DNA of 5,326 nucleotides from Thiotrichaceae bacterium (GCA_027009095.1 JALVDG010000037.1:1-5326); one strand, 5' to 3'. Shown: positions 1 through 5,048, counted from the stretch's first letter. Numbers and translations are program-made. The notes: generated by a model from the letters alone, not told the origin.

Positions 1-1172
1 ACGCTAATGCCTGTTAAGCCCATATAAAAGACAATAGTGTGATTAGGCTGTACTAATTGCTCCCAGTTTAGGTTAATACTGCCATCTTTAAGGTGTCCTG
101 TGGCAAAAGTAACAGACTGTGCAAAGTCTCGATGAGTAAGGGGTATGCCAGAGTAAGAGGCACAACCTGCCGCCGCAGTTATGCCAGGTACAACCTGAAA
201 CGGCACATGATGCTCGGCGAGTGTTTCTATCTCCTCGCCACCACGACCGAAGATAAAGGGATCGCCACCTTTAAGGCGTAATACTCGCTTACCATCGCTG
301 GCAAGCTCCACTAATAAGTCGTTGATTTTATTTTGCGGTACAGCATGATTGTCTTTTTCTTTACCGACATAAAAGCGTTCAGCATTTTTATTCGCCATCG
401 CCAAAATAGGCTGGGAGACAAGACGGTCATAGACGATAACATCTGCCTGTTGCATTAAGCGTACAGCTTTAAATGTCAGTAAATCAGGATCACCAGGGCC
501 TGCTCCGACTAGATAAACCTCGCCCATAGGGTTCTTATCTTCCCCTTTTTCTAAAGCTTCGTCTAATAATTTGCGTGCCGCAGTGTCTTGTCCTGCATAA
601 ACTAATTCGGCAAAAGAGCCTTTAAGTGCATTCTCCCAAAAATTCTTGCGCTTTTCTTGTGTTGGGAAGTGAGCCTTTACTTTAGCGCGATACTCTTCGG
701 TGATGCCTGCAAGTCGTCCACAAGCAGAGGGAATTATGGTTTCTAGCTTCATGCGGAGTTGTCGAGCTAATACAGGAGAAGCACCACCTGTTGAAACGGC
801 AACCTTAACAGGAGACCGATCAAGCACAGAGGGAACAATAAAACTACACAAGTCAGGATTGTCTGCAACATTAACGGGGATATTTTTAGCATCCGCTAAG
901 TGAGCAATCTCTGCATTAATTTCTGCATTATCTGTTGCCGCAAAAACAAGAAAACAGTCATCAAGATCGGAGGAATCAAAATTTTTCTTGGTATAGCTAA
1001 TCTGTTTGCTATCAACTAACTGTTGTAATTTATCGGTTATTTGAGGTGCGATAAGACGTATTGTTGCGCCTGATGTGAGTAGGTTATCAACTTTACGCGT
1101 GGCAACTGATCCGCCTCCAACGATGACACAGAGACGATTCTTTAAGGTAAGAAAAATGGGAAAATGATTCAT
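1..1172 (-). CDS. cysG: Siroheme synthase CysG (precorrin-2 dehydrogenase/ferrochelatase + uroporphyrinogen-III methyltransferase), C-terminus cut by window edge
   Basis: CysG makes siroheme from uroporphyrinogen III in the cytoplasm. The C-terminal domain methylates it twice with SAM to give precorrin-2, and the N-terminal domain oxidises this with NAD and inserts iron. The first 390 residues are visible; the family is about 460 long, so roughly 70 are missing. The N-terminal domain shows the NAD-binding VGGGSVATRK at 18-27, Asp104 (the position of the catalytic aspartate in E. coli CysG), CSFIVPS at 109-115 and STGGASPVLAR at 127-137. The methyltransferase domain begins near 217 with VGAGPGDPDLLT at 222-233, then YDRLV at 248-252, GKEKDNHAVPQ at 270-280 and RLKGGDPFIFGRGGEE at 299-314. 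The ATG at 1170-1172 is preceded by AGGA five bases upstream. It is the third gene of a minus-strand operon, 38 bases after the 157-residue gene. Siroheme would serve sulfite reductases, including the rDsr enzyme implied by the nearby dsrS. By eye alignment, the E. coli phosphoserine 128 position appears as Thr128. Confidence 0.97.
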   Translation of the reverse strand, partial: MNHFPIFLTLKNRLCVIVGGGSVATRKVDNLLTSGATIRLIAPQITDKLQQLVDSKQISYTKKNFDSSDLDDCFLVFAATDNAEINAEIAHLADAKNIPVNVADNPDLCSFIVPSVLDRSPVKVAVSTGGASPVLARQLRMKLETIIPSACGRLAGITEEYRAKVKAHFPTQEKRKNFWENALKGSFAELVYAGQDTAARKLLDEALEKGEDKNPMGEVYLVGAGPGDPDLLTFKAVRLMQQADVIVYDRLVSQPILAMANKNAERFYVGKEKDNHAVPQNKINDLLVELASDGKRVLRLKGGDPFIFGRGGEEIETLAEHHVPFQVVPGITAAAGCASYSGIPLTHRDFAQSVTFATGHLKDGSINLNWEQLVQPNHTIVFYMGLTGIS

Positions 1173-1210
1173 ATAATTCCTATGGAAAGACGCTATTGAT
1201 TGAAGGGGGA

Positions 1211-1684
1211 TTATTTTTTGCTACGTCGTTTTAATCGAACTTGGCAAGCAGCAATATCTTGAACAATAAGACGATAGGGGATATTTTCGATACTGCCATA
1301 TTTTAATAAAGTAGCATCAACTACTTGATGAATATCTTCAACCGTATCAGGGGCTTTATCGGGTAAGCTATCATCATTGGAAAACATTAGTTTTTGCAAA
1401 CCCATCATGCCACCTGCTTGCACCCTAAGCTCTTTATTGTGAGGCATAGGACCATCAACAGTAATTACTTTAAGCACAAAGCGAGCATTATCACGCATTG
1501 CATTTAACAATTTTGTGCAGCGAGCCAAGCTTTTTTCGGAGCGACAAGCAACCCCCTCGCGTGTGGCAATTAAAAACCGATGTTTTAAGCTGCAATCACA
1601 GCGACGATTATTCAGCGATTTCTCAAACACACAGCGATTGGGGTTTACATTATTGTAGGTACTACGGTATTGATCTTCATCCAT
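1211..1684 (-). CDS. Conserved-looking cysteine-rich protein of unknown function (157 aa)
   Basis: I do not recognise a named family. The protein is soluble, with no signal peptide or membrane helix. Its N-terminal third carries five cysteines, C18, C29, C31, C47 and C56 (pattern C-x10-C-x-C-x15-C-x8-C), in a basic stretch; a sixth is C147. This spacing could hold a metal or iron-sulfur cluster, which is inference. The middle (about 70-100) has VDGPMPHNKELRVQAGGMMG and the C-terminal half looks helical, ending in a basic tail (RLKRRSKK). The ATG at 1682-1684 is the only reasonable start, because an in-frame TAA lies six bases before it. The Shine-Dalgarno match is poor, so translation may be coupled to the 78-residue gene, which ends 28 bases upstream. 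It precedes cysG by 38 bases on the same strand. The position points to siroheme or sulfur metabolism but does not prove it. I have an unverified memory of similar proteins beside cysG in other beta- and gammaproteobacteria. Confidence 0.85.
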   Translation of the reverse strand: MDEDQYRSTYNNVNPNRCVFEKSLNNRRCDCSLKHRFLIATREGVACRSEKSLARCTKLLNAMRDNARFVLKVITVDGPMPHNKELRVQAGGMMGLQKLMFSNDDSLPDKAPDTVEDIHQVVDATLLKYGSIENIPYRLIVQDIAACQVRLKRRSKK

Positions 1685-1695
1685 GATTTAGGATT

Positions 1696-1712
1696 TCACT
1701 TAAAAAAAGTGA
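1696..1712 (-). repeat. Small hairpin in the gap between the 78-aa and 157-aa genes
   Basis: TCACTT and AAGTGA (1696-1701 and 1707-1712) form a perfect 6-bp inverted repeat around five A bases (five U in the minus-strand mRNA). It starts directly after the stop codon of the 78-residue gene and ends 11 bases before the ATG of the 157-residue gene. The next gene is so close, and no U-tract follows the stem, so an mRNA processing or translation-tuning hairpin seems likelier than a terminator. The function is inference. Confidence 0.4.
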
Positions 1713-1949
1713 TTATTTTTCCCATTCCATCACGACGGTTTCTTCACGCTTTTCCATTAATAGTTCTTCTGCTCCTAGCTCAGTTGCGGCATGCACTAGC
1801 TTGAACTGAATGCCACCATCAAGTGGAACAGTGGCACGTTGTTCGCGCGTAAAATTGCGTGCATCTTTATAAGCATCAAATTTTTTAAGAAATTCAAGAT
1901 TTTTTAACACAGGTGTAGGTTGGGTAATTTTGAAAACATAATAGGGCAT
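1713..1949 (-). CDS. Small conserved-looking cytoplasmic protein of unknown function (78 aa), first gene of the cysG operon
   Basis: The function is unknown. The predicted order is strand (YYVFKI, 3-8), a charged helix (about 18-40, NLEFLKKFDAYKDARNF), strand (IQFKLVHA, 47-54) and helix (about 56-70, rich in Glu), which suggests a compact alpha/beta fold. It has no cysteine, no signal peptide and no membrane segment. The ATG at 1947-1949 has an excellent Shine-Dalgarno sequence, AAAGGAG, seven bases upstream, and a TATAAT promoter element lies about 38 bases before it, so the start is well supported. It leads a three-gene minus-strand operon with the cysteine-rich 157-residue protein and cysG. 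An adaptor, chaperone or regulator of siroheme or sulfur enzymes is possible from context only. I have an unverified memory of similar MPYYVF-type proteins near cysG in other proteobacteria. Confidence 0.87.
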   Translation of the reverse strand: MPYYVFKITQPTPVLKNLEFLKKFDAYKDARNFTREQRATVPLDGGIQFKLVHAATELGAEELLMEKREETVVMEWEK

Positions 1950-1964
1950 ATATAGCTCCTTTAA

Positions 1965-2020
1965 ATTGGGTATTGGGATTCAATAAATTATATACTATTT
2001 ACGATCAAAAATACCCCAAT
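1965..2020. repeat. Imperfect inverted repeat flanking the operon promoter
   Basis: ATTGGGTATT (1965-1974) is mirrored by AATACCCCAAT (2010-2020), with one extra C in the second arm. The arms lie about 45 bp centre to centre, one in the leader near the transcription start and one over the -35 region, so they bracket the promoter. Two half-sites of an operator are possible, but chance is not excluded in AT-rich DNA. Confidence 0.35.
1987..2015 (-). promoter_or_regulatory. Sigma-70-type promoter of the orf78-orf157-cysG operon
   Basis: On the minus strand a full-consensus -10 box, TATAAT, reads from 1992 to 1987. With a 17-base spacer the -35 position is GGTATT (2015-2010), a poor match to TTGACA, so an activator may help. 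Transcription would start near 1980, giving a leader of about 30 bases before the ATG at 1949. Confidence 0.6.
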
Positions 2021-2049
2021 ATAGGTACATCTTAATTTTTGTATTTTAC

Positions 2050-2074
2050 AAAAAATAATGCGCCCCATTAGGCG
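2050..2074 (-). terminator. Weak terminator-like hairpin upstream of the cysG operon promoter
   Basis: Read on the minus strand, CGCC and GGCG (2074-2071 and 2064-2061) form a 4-bp GC stem around a six-base loop. TTATTTTTT follows shortly after (ending at 2050). The stem is short for an intrinsic terminator. If active, it would stop minus-strand read-through from dsrS or the MITE before the cysG operon promoter. Confidence 0.3.
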
Positions 2075-2095
2075 TACTTTTAAGCGTAAAGAGTC

Positions 2096-2267
2096 TATAA
2101 CCTGAATCAGTGACTTCACCACGGCAGATAGCATAAGCTATTGATTCCACAGCGGTTTAAAAAATACCCGCTTAACCTAAGGGTGAAGCTAAGATTTTTT
2201 AAAATCTAGTGTGAAACCAATATCTTGCACTCTCTTATCCGCATTAAAGCCACGGATTCAGGTATAA
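2096..2267. repeat. 5-bp direct repeat TATAA flanking the MITE-like element (putative target-site duplication)
   Basis: TATAA occurs at 2096-2100 directly left of the inverted terminus CCTGAATC and again at 2263-2267 directly right of GATTCAGG. A perfect direct repeat abutting both ends is what transposition leaves behind. The sequence is AT-only in AT-rich DNA, so coincidence has some weight. Confidence 0.55.
2101..2262. mobile_element. MITE-like non-coding element, 162 bp, with 24-bp imperfect terminal inverted repeats
   Basis: The two ends are inverted copies. The first eight bases match perfectly (CCTGAATC at 2101-2108, GATTCAGG at 2255-2262), and 18 of the first 24 match when the right end is read on the minus strand. 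TATAA flanks both ends as a likely target duplication. The interior encodes no protein but is rich in internal pairing: CTTCACC/GGTGAAG (2114-2120/2182-2188), ATAGC/GCTAT around 2128-2141, AGCGG/CCGCT (2151-2155/2168-2172), AGATTT/AAATCT near 2192-2207 and ATCCG/CGGAT near 2237-2257. A CC-starting terminus with a 5-bp AT-rich duplication resembles IS1380-family ends; that assignment is inference. The alternative is a structured RNA closed by the same terminal helix. The terminal repeats plus direct repeat favour a MITE. Confidence 0.65.
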
Positions 2268-2301
2268 AAAAACCTTTGTTATTTCGTCCATGCAAAGGTT
2301 T
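2266..2301 (-). terminator. Rho-independent terminator of dsrS
   Basis: Read on the minus strand, AAACCTTTG (2301-2293) and CAAAGGTTT (2278-2270) form a perfect 9-bp stem with a 14-base loop. The 3' arm runs into a T-tract (seven T in a row, 2272-2266). It begins 42 bases past the dsrS stop codon. The right-hand TATAA copy of the MITE-like element overlaps the end of this T-tract. Confidence 0.8.
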
Positions 2302-2343
2302 ATATAAAAAATAAAAATTCATACGATTAATCAGTTTTATATA

Positions 2344-3465
2344 TTATGACATAAGTATATCTACTTTTTCTAATAAAGGTGTAGATAGTGGGACTAATTT
2401 CCTACGCATCACAATACCAACAGAATCATTACCACTGAATATGGGGGTTAAAGTGTTTTCTCCAAGTTGCGAAAGCAAGATCATCGCCGAAAATTTTTCA
2501 AGATATTGATCATCAAGTGTTTCTAACAAGGTGTTTAAGTCGGGATAATTATTTTTTGAGACTTGAGAGAATGATGCGGTACGTTCTATTGCTTCCTCTA
2601 TGGAATGAGCACCACGTCGCTCGGGGTAAGGTAGATTAAAAAACTGCTTAATTGATATAAATAAAGAGATAACTACGTCTTGATCGACAGGTTTTAGTAA
2701 GGCATTTTTTAATGTTTGTAGCCACTTTTGACCATCTTCGGATAAGATTCGGCAAAATGCTTTTGCATAGATATTATCCTCATCCAGTAAAGTTTGTAAC
2801 TGTTCTTTAACGGCAGGATAAGCTGCACAAGGTTTTTTTGTTAGAGGAATTTTTTTGGGATCAGCATGCAGAAATCCGACATAAAAAGGATTACGTCGTT
2901 TTGCTTTTGTCCATAAAGCTTCTCTCTGTTTATCGCTGATTAGCTCACCTTGTAAACACAAGCGTACCATATCAACAATATCTGACTGACGTTCCTCAAA
3001 AGGGAGGAACTCCATTAAGTATTCAGCCAGCTCTTTACCTAACTCCCCCGCAACCACTTCAGGGTACTCCATTAAACGACGTGCAACCTCAGTTGTAGGG
3101 TTAGCCCACCATGCTCGCACACCGATCTCATGGCTTATATTGGGTGAGTAAACGACGGCAATAACTGCCTCTGGTTCGCCCAATAACAACATATGCTCTA
3201 AGGTATTATCCGCCTGCCCCATGCGTGTCCAACGCTTGATATACATGGGATAACCGCCAGGCGACCCTGTAATCTTCATCGAAAGCAGTTCGCGTACCCA
3301 TTGAAGGTACTGTTCATCACGCACCGTAGGATTAAGTGCAACTTTAGCCTCCCCCTTTTCAGTTAACGCATGCACTGTCATACTACTTTCATTAATACGA
3401 ATAGCTTTTAAAGGTTGTGCTAATAAAACATTAAGACGAAGCTTATCAGTATTGGATAGTTGCAT
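2344..3465 (-). CDS. dsrS: DsrS-like protein, accessory of the reverse dissimilatory sulfite reductase sulfur-oxidation system
   Basis: This 373-residue soluble protein matches my recollection of DsrS, the last gene of the dsr cluster in purple sulfur bacteria such as Allochromatium vinosum. There it is a cytoplasmic protein of about 40 kDa needed for normal sulfur-globule oxidation, probably through control of Dsr protein levels. Features I associate with the family are the N-terminal LRLNVLLAQ (9-17), GSPGGYPMYIKRWTRMGQ (67-84), LLLGEPEAVIAVVY (93-106), RAWWANP (117-123), EFLPFEE (152-158) and KRRNPFYVGFLHADP (189-203). There is no signal peptide, membrane helix or known catalytic motif. 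The ATG at 3463-3465 has AAGGA seven bases upstream. A clear terminator follows and no other dsr gene is within reach (the next gene downstream is the cysG operon, upstream is carbonic anhydrase), so it is a separate unit here. The family call rests on pattern memory without a search, but the length and motifs fit well. Confidence 0.82.
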   Translation of the reverse strand: MQLSNTDKLRLNVLLAQPLKAIRINESSMTVHALTEKGEAKVALNPTVRDEQYLQWVRELLSMKITGSPGGYPMYIKRWTRMGQADNTLEHMLLLGEPEAVIAVVYSPNISHEIGVRAWWANPTTEVARRLMEYPEVVAGELGKELAEYLMEFLPFEERQSDIVDMVRLCLQGELISDKQREALWTKAKRRNPFYVGFLHADPKKIPLTKKPCAAYPAVKEQLQTLLDEDNIYAKAFCRILSEDGQKWLQTLKNALLKPVDQDVVISLFISIKQFFNLPYPERRGAHSIEEAIERTASFSQVSKNNYPDLNTLLETLDDQYLEKFSAMILLSQLGENTLTPIFSGNDSVGIVMRRKLVPLSTPLLEKVDILMS

Positions 3466-3523
3466 TATATAATCCTTATACCCTAGTTTTAATGGGTGTG
3501 GCAGTGGAGGAAATAAGGCTGAT

Positions 3524-3563
3524 TTTATACTGATTAGAGGGTAGGGGGTACGGCTTTCTTATA
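3524..3563 (-). promoter_or_regulatory. Possible dsrS promoter region (two -10-like boxes)
   Basis: In the 232-base gap before dsrS the minus strand shows TATAAA (3529-3524) and TATAAG (3563-3558), each one base off the -10 consensus. Neither has a convincing -35 box at 16-18 bases. The first would give a leader of about 50 bases. A G-rich plus-strand patch around 3535-3552 separates them. This is a weak call, and nothing else recognisable lies in the gap except the hairpin at 3639-3675. Confidence 0.25.
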
Positions 3564-3638
3564 GAAATTTTGCGTGATGTAATATTAGATTCAATTTATC
3601 TGTTAAATCACAATATGTTTTAAATAGTAGTGGATATA

Positions 3639-3675
3639 CTCATACACAAATAATTTAGCCTTACTTGTGTATGAG
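3639..3675 (-). repeat. Strong stem-loop just downstream of the carbonic anhydrase gene
   Basis: CTCATACACAA (3639-3649) and TTGTGTATGAG (3665-3675) are a perfect 11-bp inverted repeat with a 15-base loop. ATAT on each side extends the stem if one A is bulged. It lies 22 bases beyond the carbonic anhydrase stop codon, where a terminator is expected, but no T-tract follows on the minus strand. It may be a 3'-end stabilising hairpin, a Rho-assisted end, or an operator upstream of dsrS. Confidence 0.6.
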
Positions 3676-3697
3676 ATATTTGCTGATGTTTACTTTT

Positions 3698-4471
3698 TTA
3701 ATCAACAATAATACGAGTGCCTGTTTTCTGAATATTACGATTATTATTATGTTTCATCGTATCAAAAAACTGTTTAATTTGTGCTTTTGATGCAGTCATT
3801 GGTTTCTTTAGTACCATCCATTCAACACCTTCGGTACAAGGGGGTGTTGTGAATGAGCCATTAAAGCGATAATAATCTTTGTCTTCAGGCATTAGCTTGG
3901 TATAGCTAAGATTTTCATCAAGCTCTGCTGTTTTTCTTTCTTCTTTTGGCATTTTTTCCCAAATGCTTTTAAGAATAGGGTTTTCATCACCTTCTTCAAA
4001 CATAACGGCAACCACCGCATAGGTATTTTCTTTCTCGTTACGATGTACAAAGTGAGCTTCTAAAGGAAAGCTTTTACCATCAATGGTATTTTCACTCGGT
4101 GTATGAAAATGGAACTGTTTTAAATCAAATTGTTGTCCTTCAACTTCAATACTGCTTCCCTGTGTAATATCAACTTGAATAGTGTGTCCGTTATTAATCA
4201 CTTTTTTGACTTTGCCTGTGTAGTCAAACTTAATGCTTGGTAACTCAACATCAAAATTACTTTTAATATTAATGGGTGATTGGTTTGCACCACTACCACA
4301 GAGTTTAAATTTTTCAGATATTTCAGCCCAATGTTCAGGTCCGATAGCGCCTTCATACCCCCAGTGAACAGCATGATGTTTTTCCGTTTTATGTTCACTC
4401 GCTTGAGGTGCTTCAGAATATGTCTGAGTAGTAATAGCAAGCAAAATTGTACTAAATAGTATCTTTTTCAT
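3698..4471 (-). CDS. cah: Periplasmic alpha-class carbonic anhydrase
   Basis: It interconverts CO2 and bicarbonate using zinc. Residues 1 to about 19-21 form a signal peptide (MKK, hydrophobic ILFSTILLAI, then TYSEA), so the enzyme acts in the periplasm. The mature part begins with a His/Glu-rich linker and the class hallmark WGYEG (37-41). The zinc ligands are His121 and His123 in QFHFHTPSEN (119-128) and His140 in EAHFVH (138-143). His96 in NNGHTI matches the proton-shuttle position of human CA II, and Glu127, Glu138 and Thr208 (SFTTPPCTEG, 206-215) match the hydrogen-bond network and gatekeeper. QSPINI is at 64-69. Cys58 and Cys212 fit the disulfide of bacterial alpha enzymes such as that of Neisseria. 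At 257 residues the protein is full length and should be active. The ATG at 4469-4471 has AAGGA about 11 bases upstream and a promoter at 4509-4537. The gene stands alone and diverges from the membrane-protein gene. It probably supplies or equilibrates inorganic carbon for a carbon-fixing cell. Confidence 0.97.
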   Translation of the reverse strand: MKKILFSTILLAITTQTYSEAPQASEHKTEKHHAVHWGYEGAIGPEHWAEISEKFKLCGSGANQSPINIKSNFDVELPSIKFDYTGKVKKVINNGHTIQVDITQGSSIEVEGQQFDLKQFHFHTPSENTIDGKSFPLEAHFVHRNEKENTYAVVAVMFEEGDENPILKSIWEKMPKEERKTAELDENLSYTKLMPEDKDYYRFNGSFTTPPCTEGVEWMVLKKPMTASKAQIKQFFDTMKHNNNRNIQKTGTRIIVD

Positions 4472-4508
4472 ATATCGTAATATCCTTATATAGCATAAAA
4501 AACGACAT

Positions 4509-4537
4509 ATATTATGATTCTAATATTCTAATATCAA
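4509..4537 (-). promoter_or_regulatory. Sigma-70-type promoter of the carbonic anhydrase gene
   Basis: On the minus strand TTGATA (4537-4532), five of six matches to the -35 consensus, is followed after 17 bases by TAATAT (4514-4509). With a 15-base spacer the alternative -10 is CATAAT (4516-4511). Transcription would start near 4502, about 30 bases before the ATG. Confidence 0.55.
4517..4532. repeat. Tandem 8-bp repeat inside the carbonic anhydrase promoter
   Basis: ATTCTAAT occurs twice head to tail (4517-4524 and 4525-4532), almost exactly filling the spacer between the -35 and -10 boxes. Copy-number change would alter promoter spacing by 8 bp. It could also be a pair of protein-binding half-sites. 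Confidence 0.7.
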
Positions 4538-4567
4538 TGATTTTTATGTGGTTAATTATTGCTAAAA

Positions 4568-4573
4568 TATAAT
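4568..4573 (+). promoter_or_regulatory. -10 box of the membrane-protein gene promoter
   Basis: TATAAT on the plus strand is a perfect -10 consensus. The -35 region 17 bases upstream (around 4545-4550, TATGTG) is poor. Transcription would begin near 4580, about 50 bases before the GTG start. This promoter diverges from that of the carbonic anhydrase, with the two -35 regions nearly abutting (4532-4550). Confidence 0.45.
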
Positions 4574-4630
4574 GCTAGAGAATTTTTAGGAAATGATAGG
4601 CTATCTTTCTGAAAATCTTGGGAGAAAAAA

Positions 4631-5023
4631 GTGTTCTTAAAAGTATGGTTAAATCGATTTAACCTAAAAGAAATTTTTTTAGTTTGTATTTTATTGATGG
4701 TGTTTCTAGGGAATGCCATTGATCTCGTAGAAGATATAAGCCAACAAAATAAGATAGGCTTCTTTTTTGTTGTGCAAGTATTGACAATATTTTTATCAAT
4801 AGGTGGCTTATATTTATTGATAAAATTACTCATTCAGTCTTATCGACAAAAATTGTATAGCAATCGTTTAAATCATAAAACCAAGCAAACAGAAATAAAA
4901 TTGGAACAATCACTGCTTCTAGGGCAATCGCACTTAAATTTAGTTGACTTTAATGAACATTTTAAAATCAGCAAGTTACAAGGTTCGCAAGTAGCTTCTC
5001 ATAACTTGCAGGTAGCCTTATAA
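4631..5023 (+). CDS. Small two-helix membrane protein, resembling a membrane LuxR-type regulator without its DNA-binding domain (130 aa)
   Basis: Two hydrophobic helices, about 14-33 (IFLVCILLMVFLGNAI) and 43-66 (GFFFVVQVLTIFLSIGGLYL), are joined by a short loop with the acidic stretch DLVEDI. A basic, helical, probably coiled cytoplasmic segment follows at about 67-97. The layout, the DLVEDI after helix 1 and the tail LVDFNEHFKISKL recall a family of small membrane proteins that continue into a LuxR-type helix-turn-helix (tail motif like F..W.L...E.EVA.LLLKG). Here the protein stops at that point, and no reading frame downstream restores a helix-turn-helix. It may be a decayed gene, a shortened relative or an unrelated membrane protein. 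The start is GTG (4631-4633), supported by GGGAG six bases upstream; no in-frame ATG near the N-terminus would keep helix 1 and a ribosome site. The gene has its own TATAAT promoter, divergent from carbonic anhydrase. The family link is recollection, not a search result. Confidence 0.7.
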   Translation: MFLKVWLNRFNLKEIFLVCILLMVFLGNAIDLVEDISQQNKIGFFFVVQVLTIFLSIGGLYLLIKLLIQSYRQKLYSNRLNHKTKQTEIKLEQSLLLGQSHLNLVDFNEHFKISKLQGSQVASHNLQVAL

Positions 5024-5048
5024 AACAATAGCTTATAGTGTTTTACAA

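Noticed and set aside
700..903. Plus-strand reading frames opposite cysG (also at 93-281)
   Set aside because: They lie antisense to an unmistakable CysG coding sequence, with no ribosome sites or recognisable products.
2048..2152. A minus-strand open stretch of about 34 codons reading through the left MITE end (GTG start, ending near 2046-2048)
   Set aside because: It looks protein-like in places (EVTDSGYRLFTLKSTPNGA) but has no ribosome-binding site, begins inside the element, and crosses its terminus. It is treated as chance or a fragment.
2050..2265. 6S RNA (ssrS) on the minus strand
   Set aside because: The length and closing helix are suggestive, but I could not match the conserved central bubble, and no ssrS-type neighbours (zapA, fau) are present. 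The terminal repeats and TATAA duplication explain the segment better.
4198..4440. 80-codon minus-strand frame inside the carbonic anhydrase gene
   Set aside because: It is an out-of-frame shadow of a gene with every catalytic residue in place.
4552..4833. 93-codon minus-strand frame opposite the membrane-protein gene
   Set aside because: It is low-complexity, Lys/Asn/Phe-rich as expected from AT-rich antisense, has no ribosome site, and overlaps the better supported plus-strand gene and its promoter.
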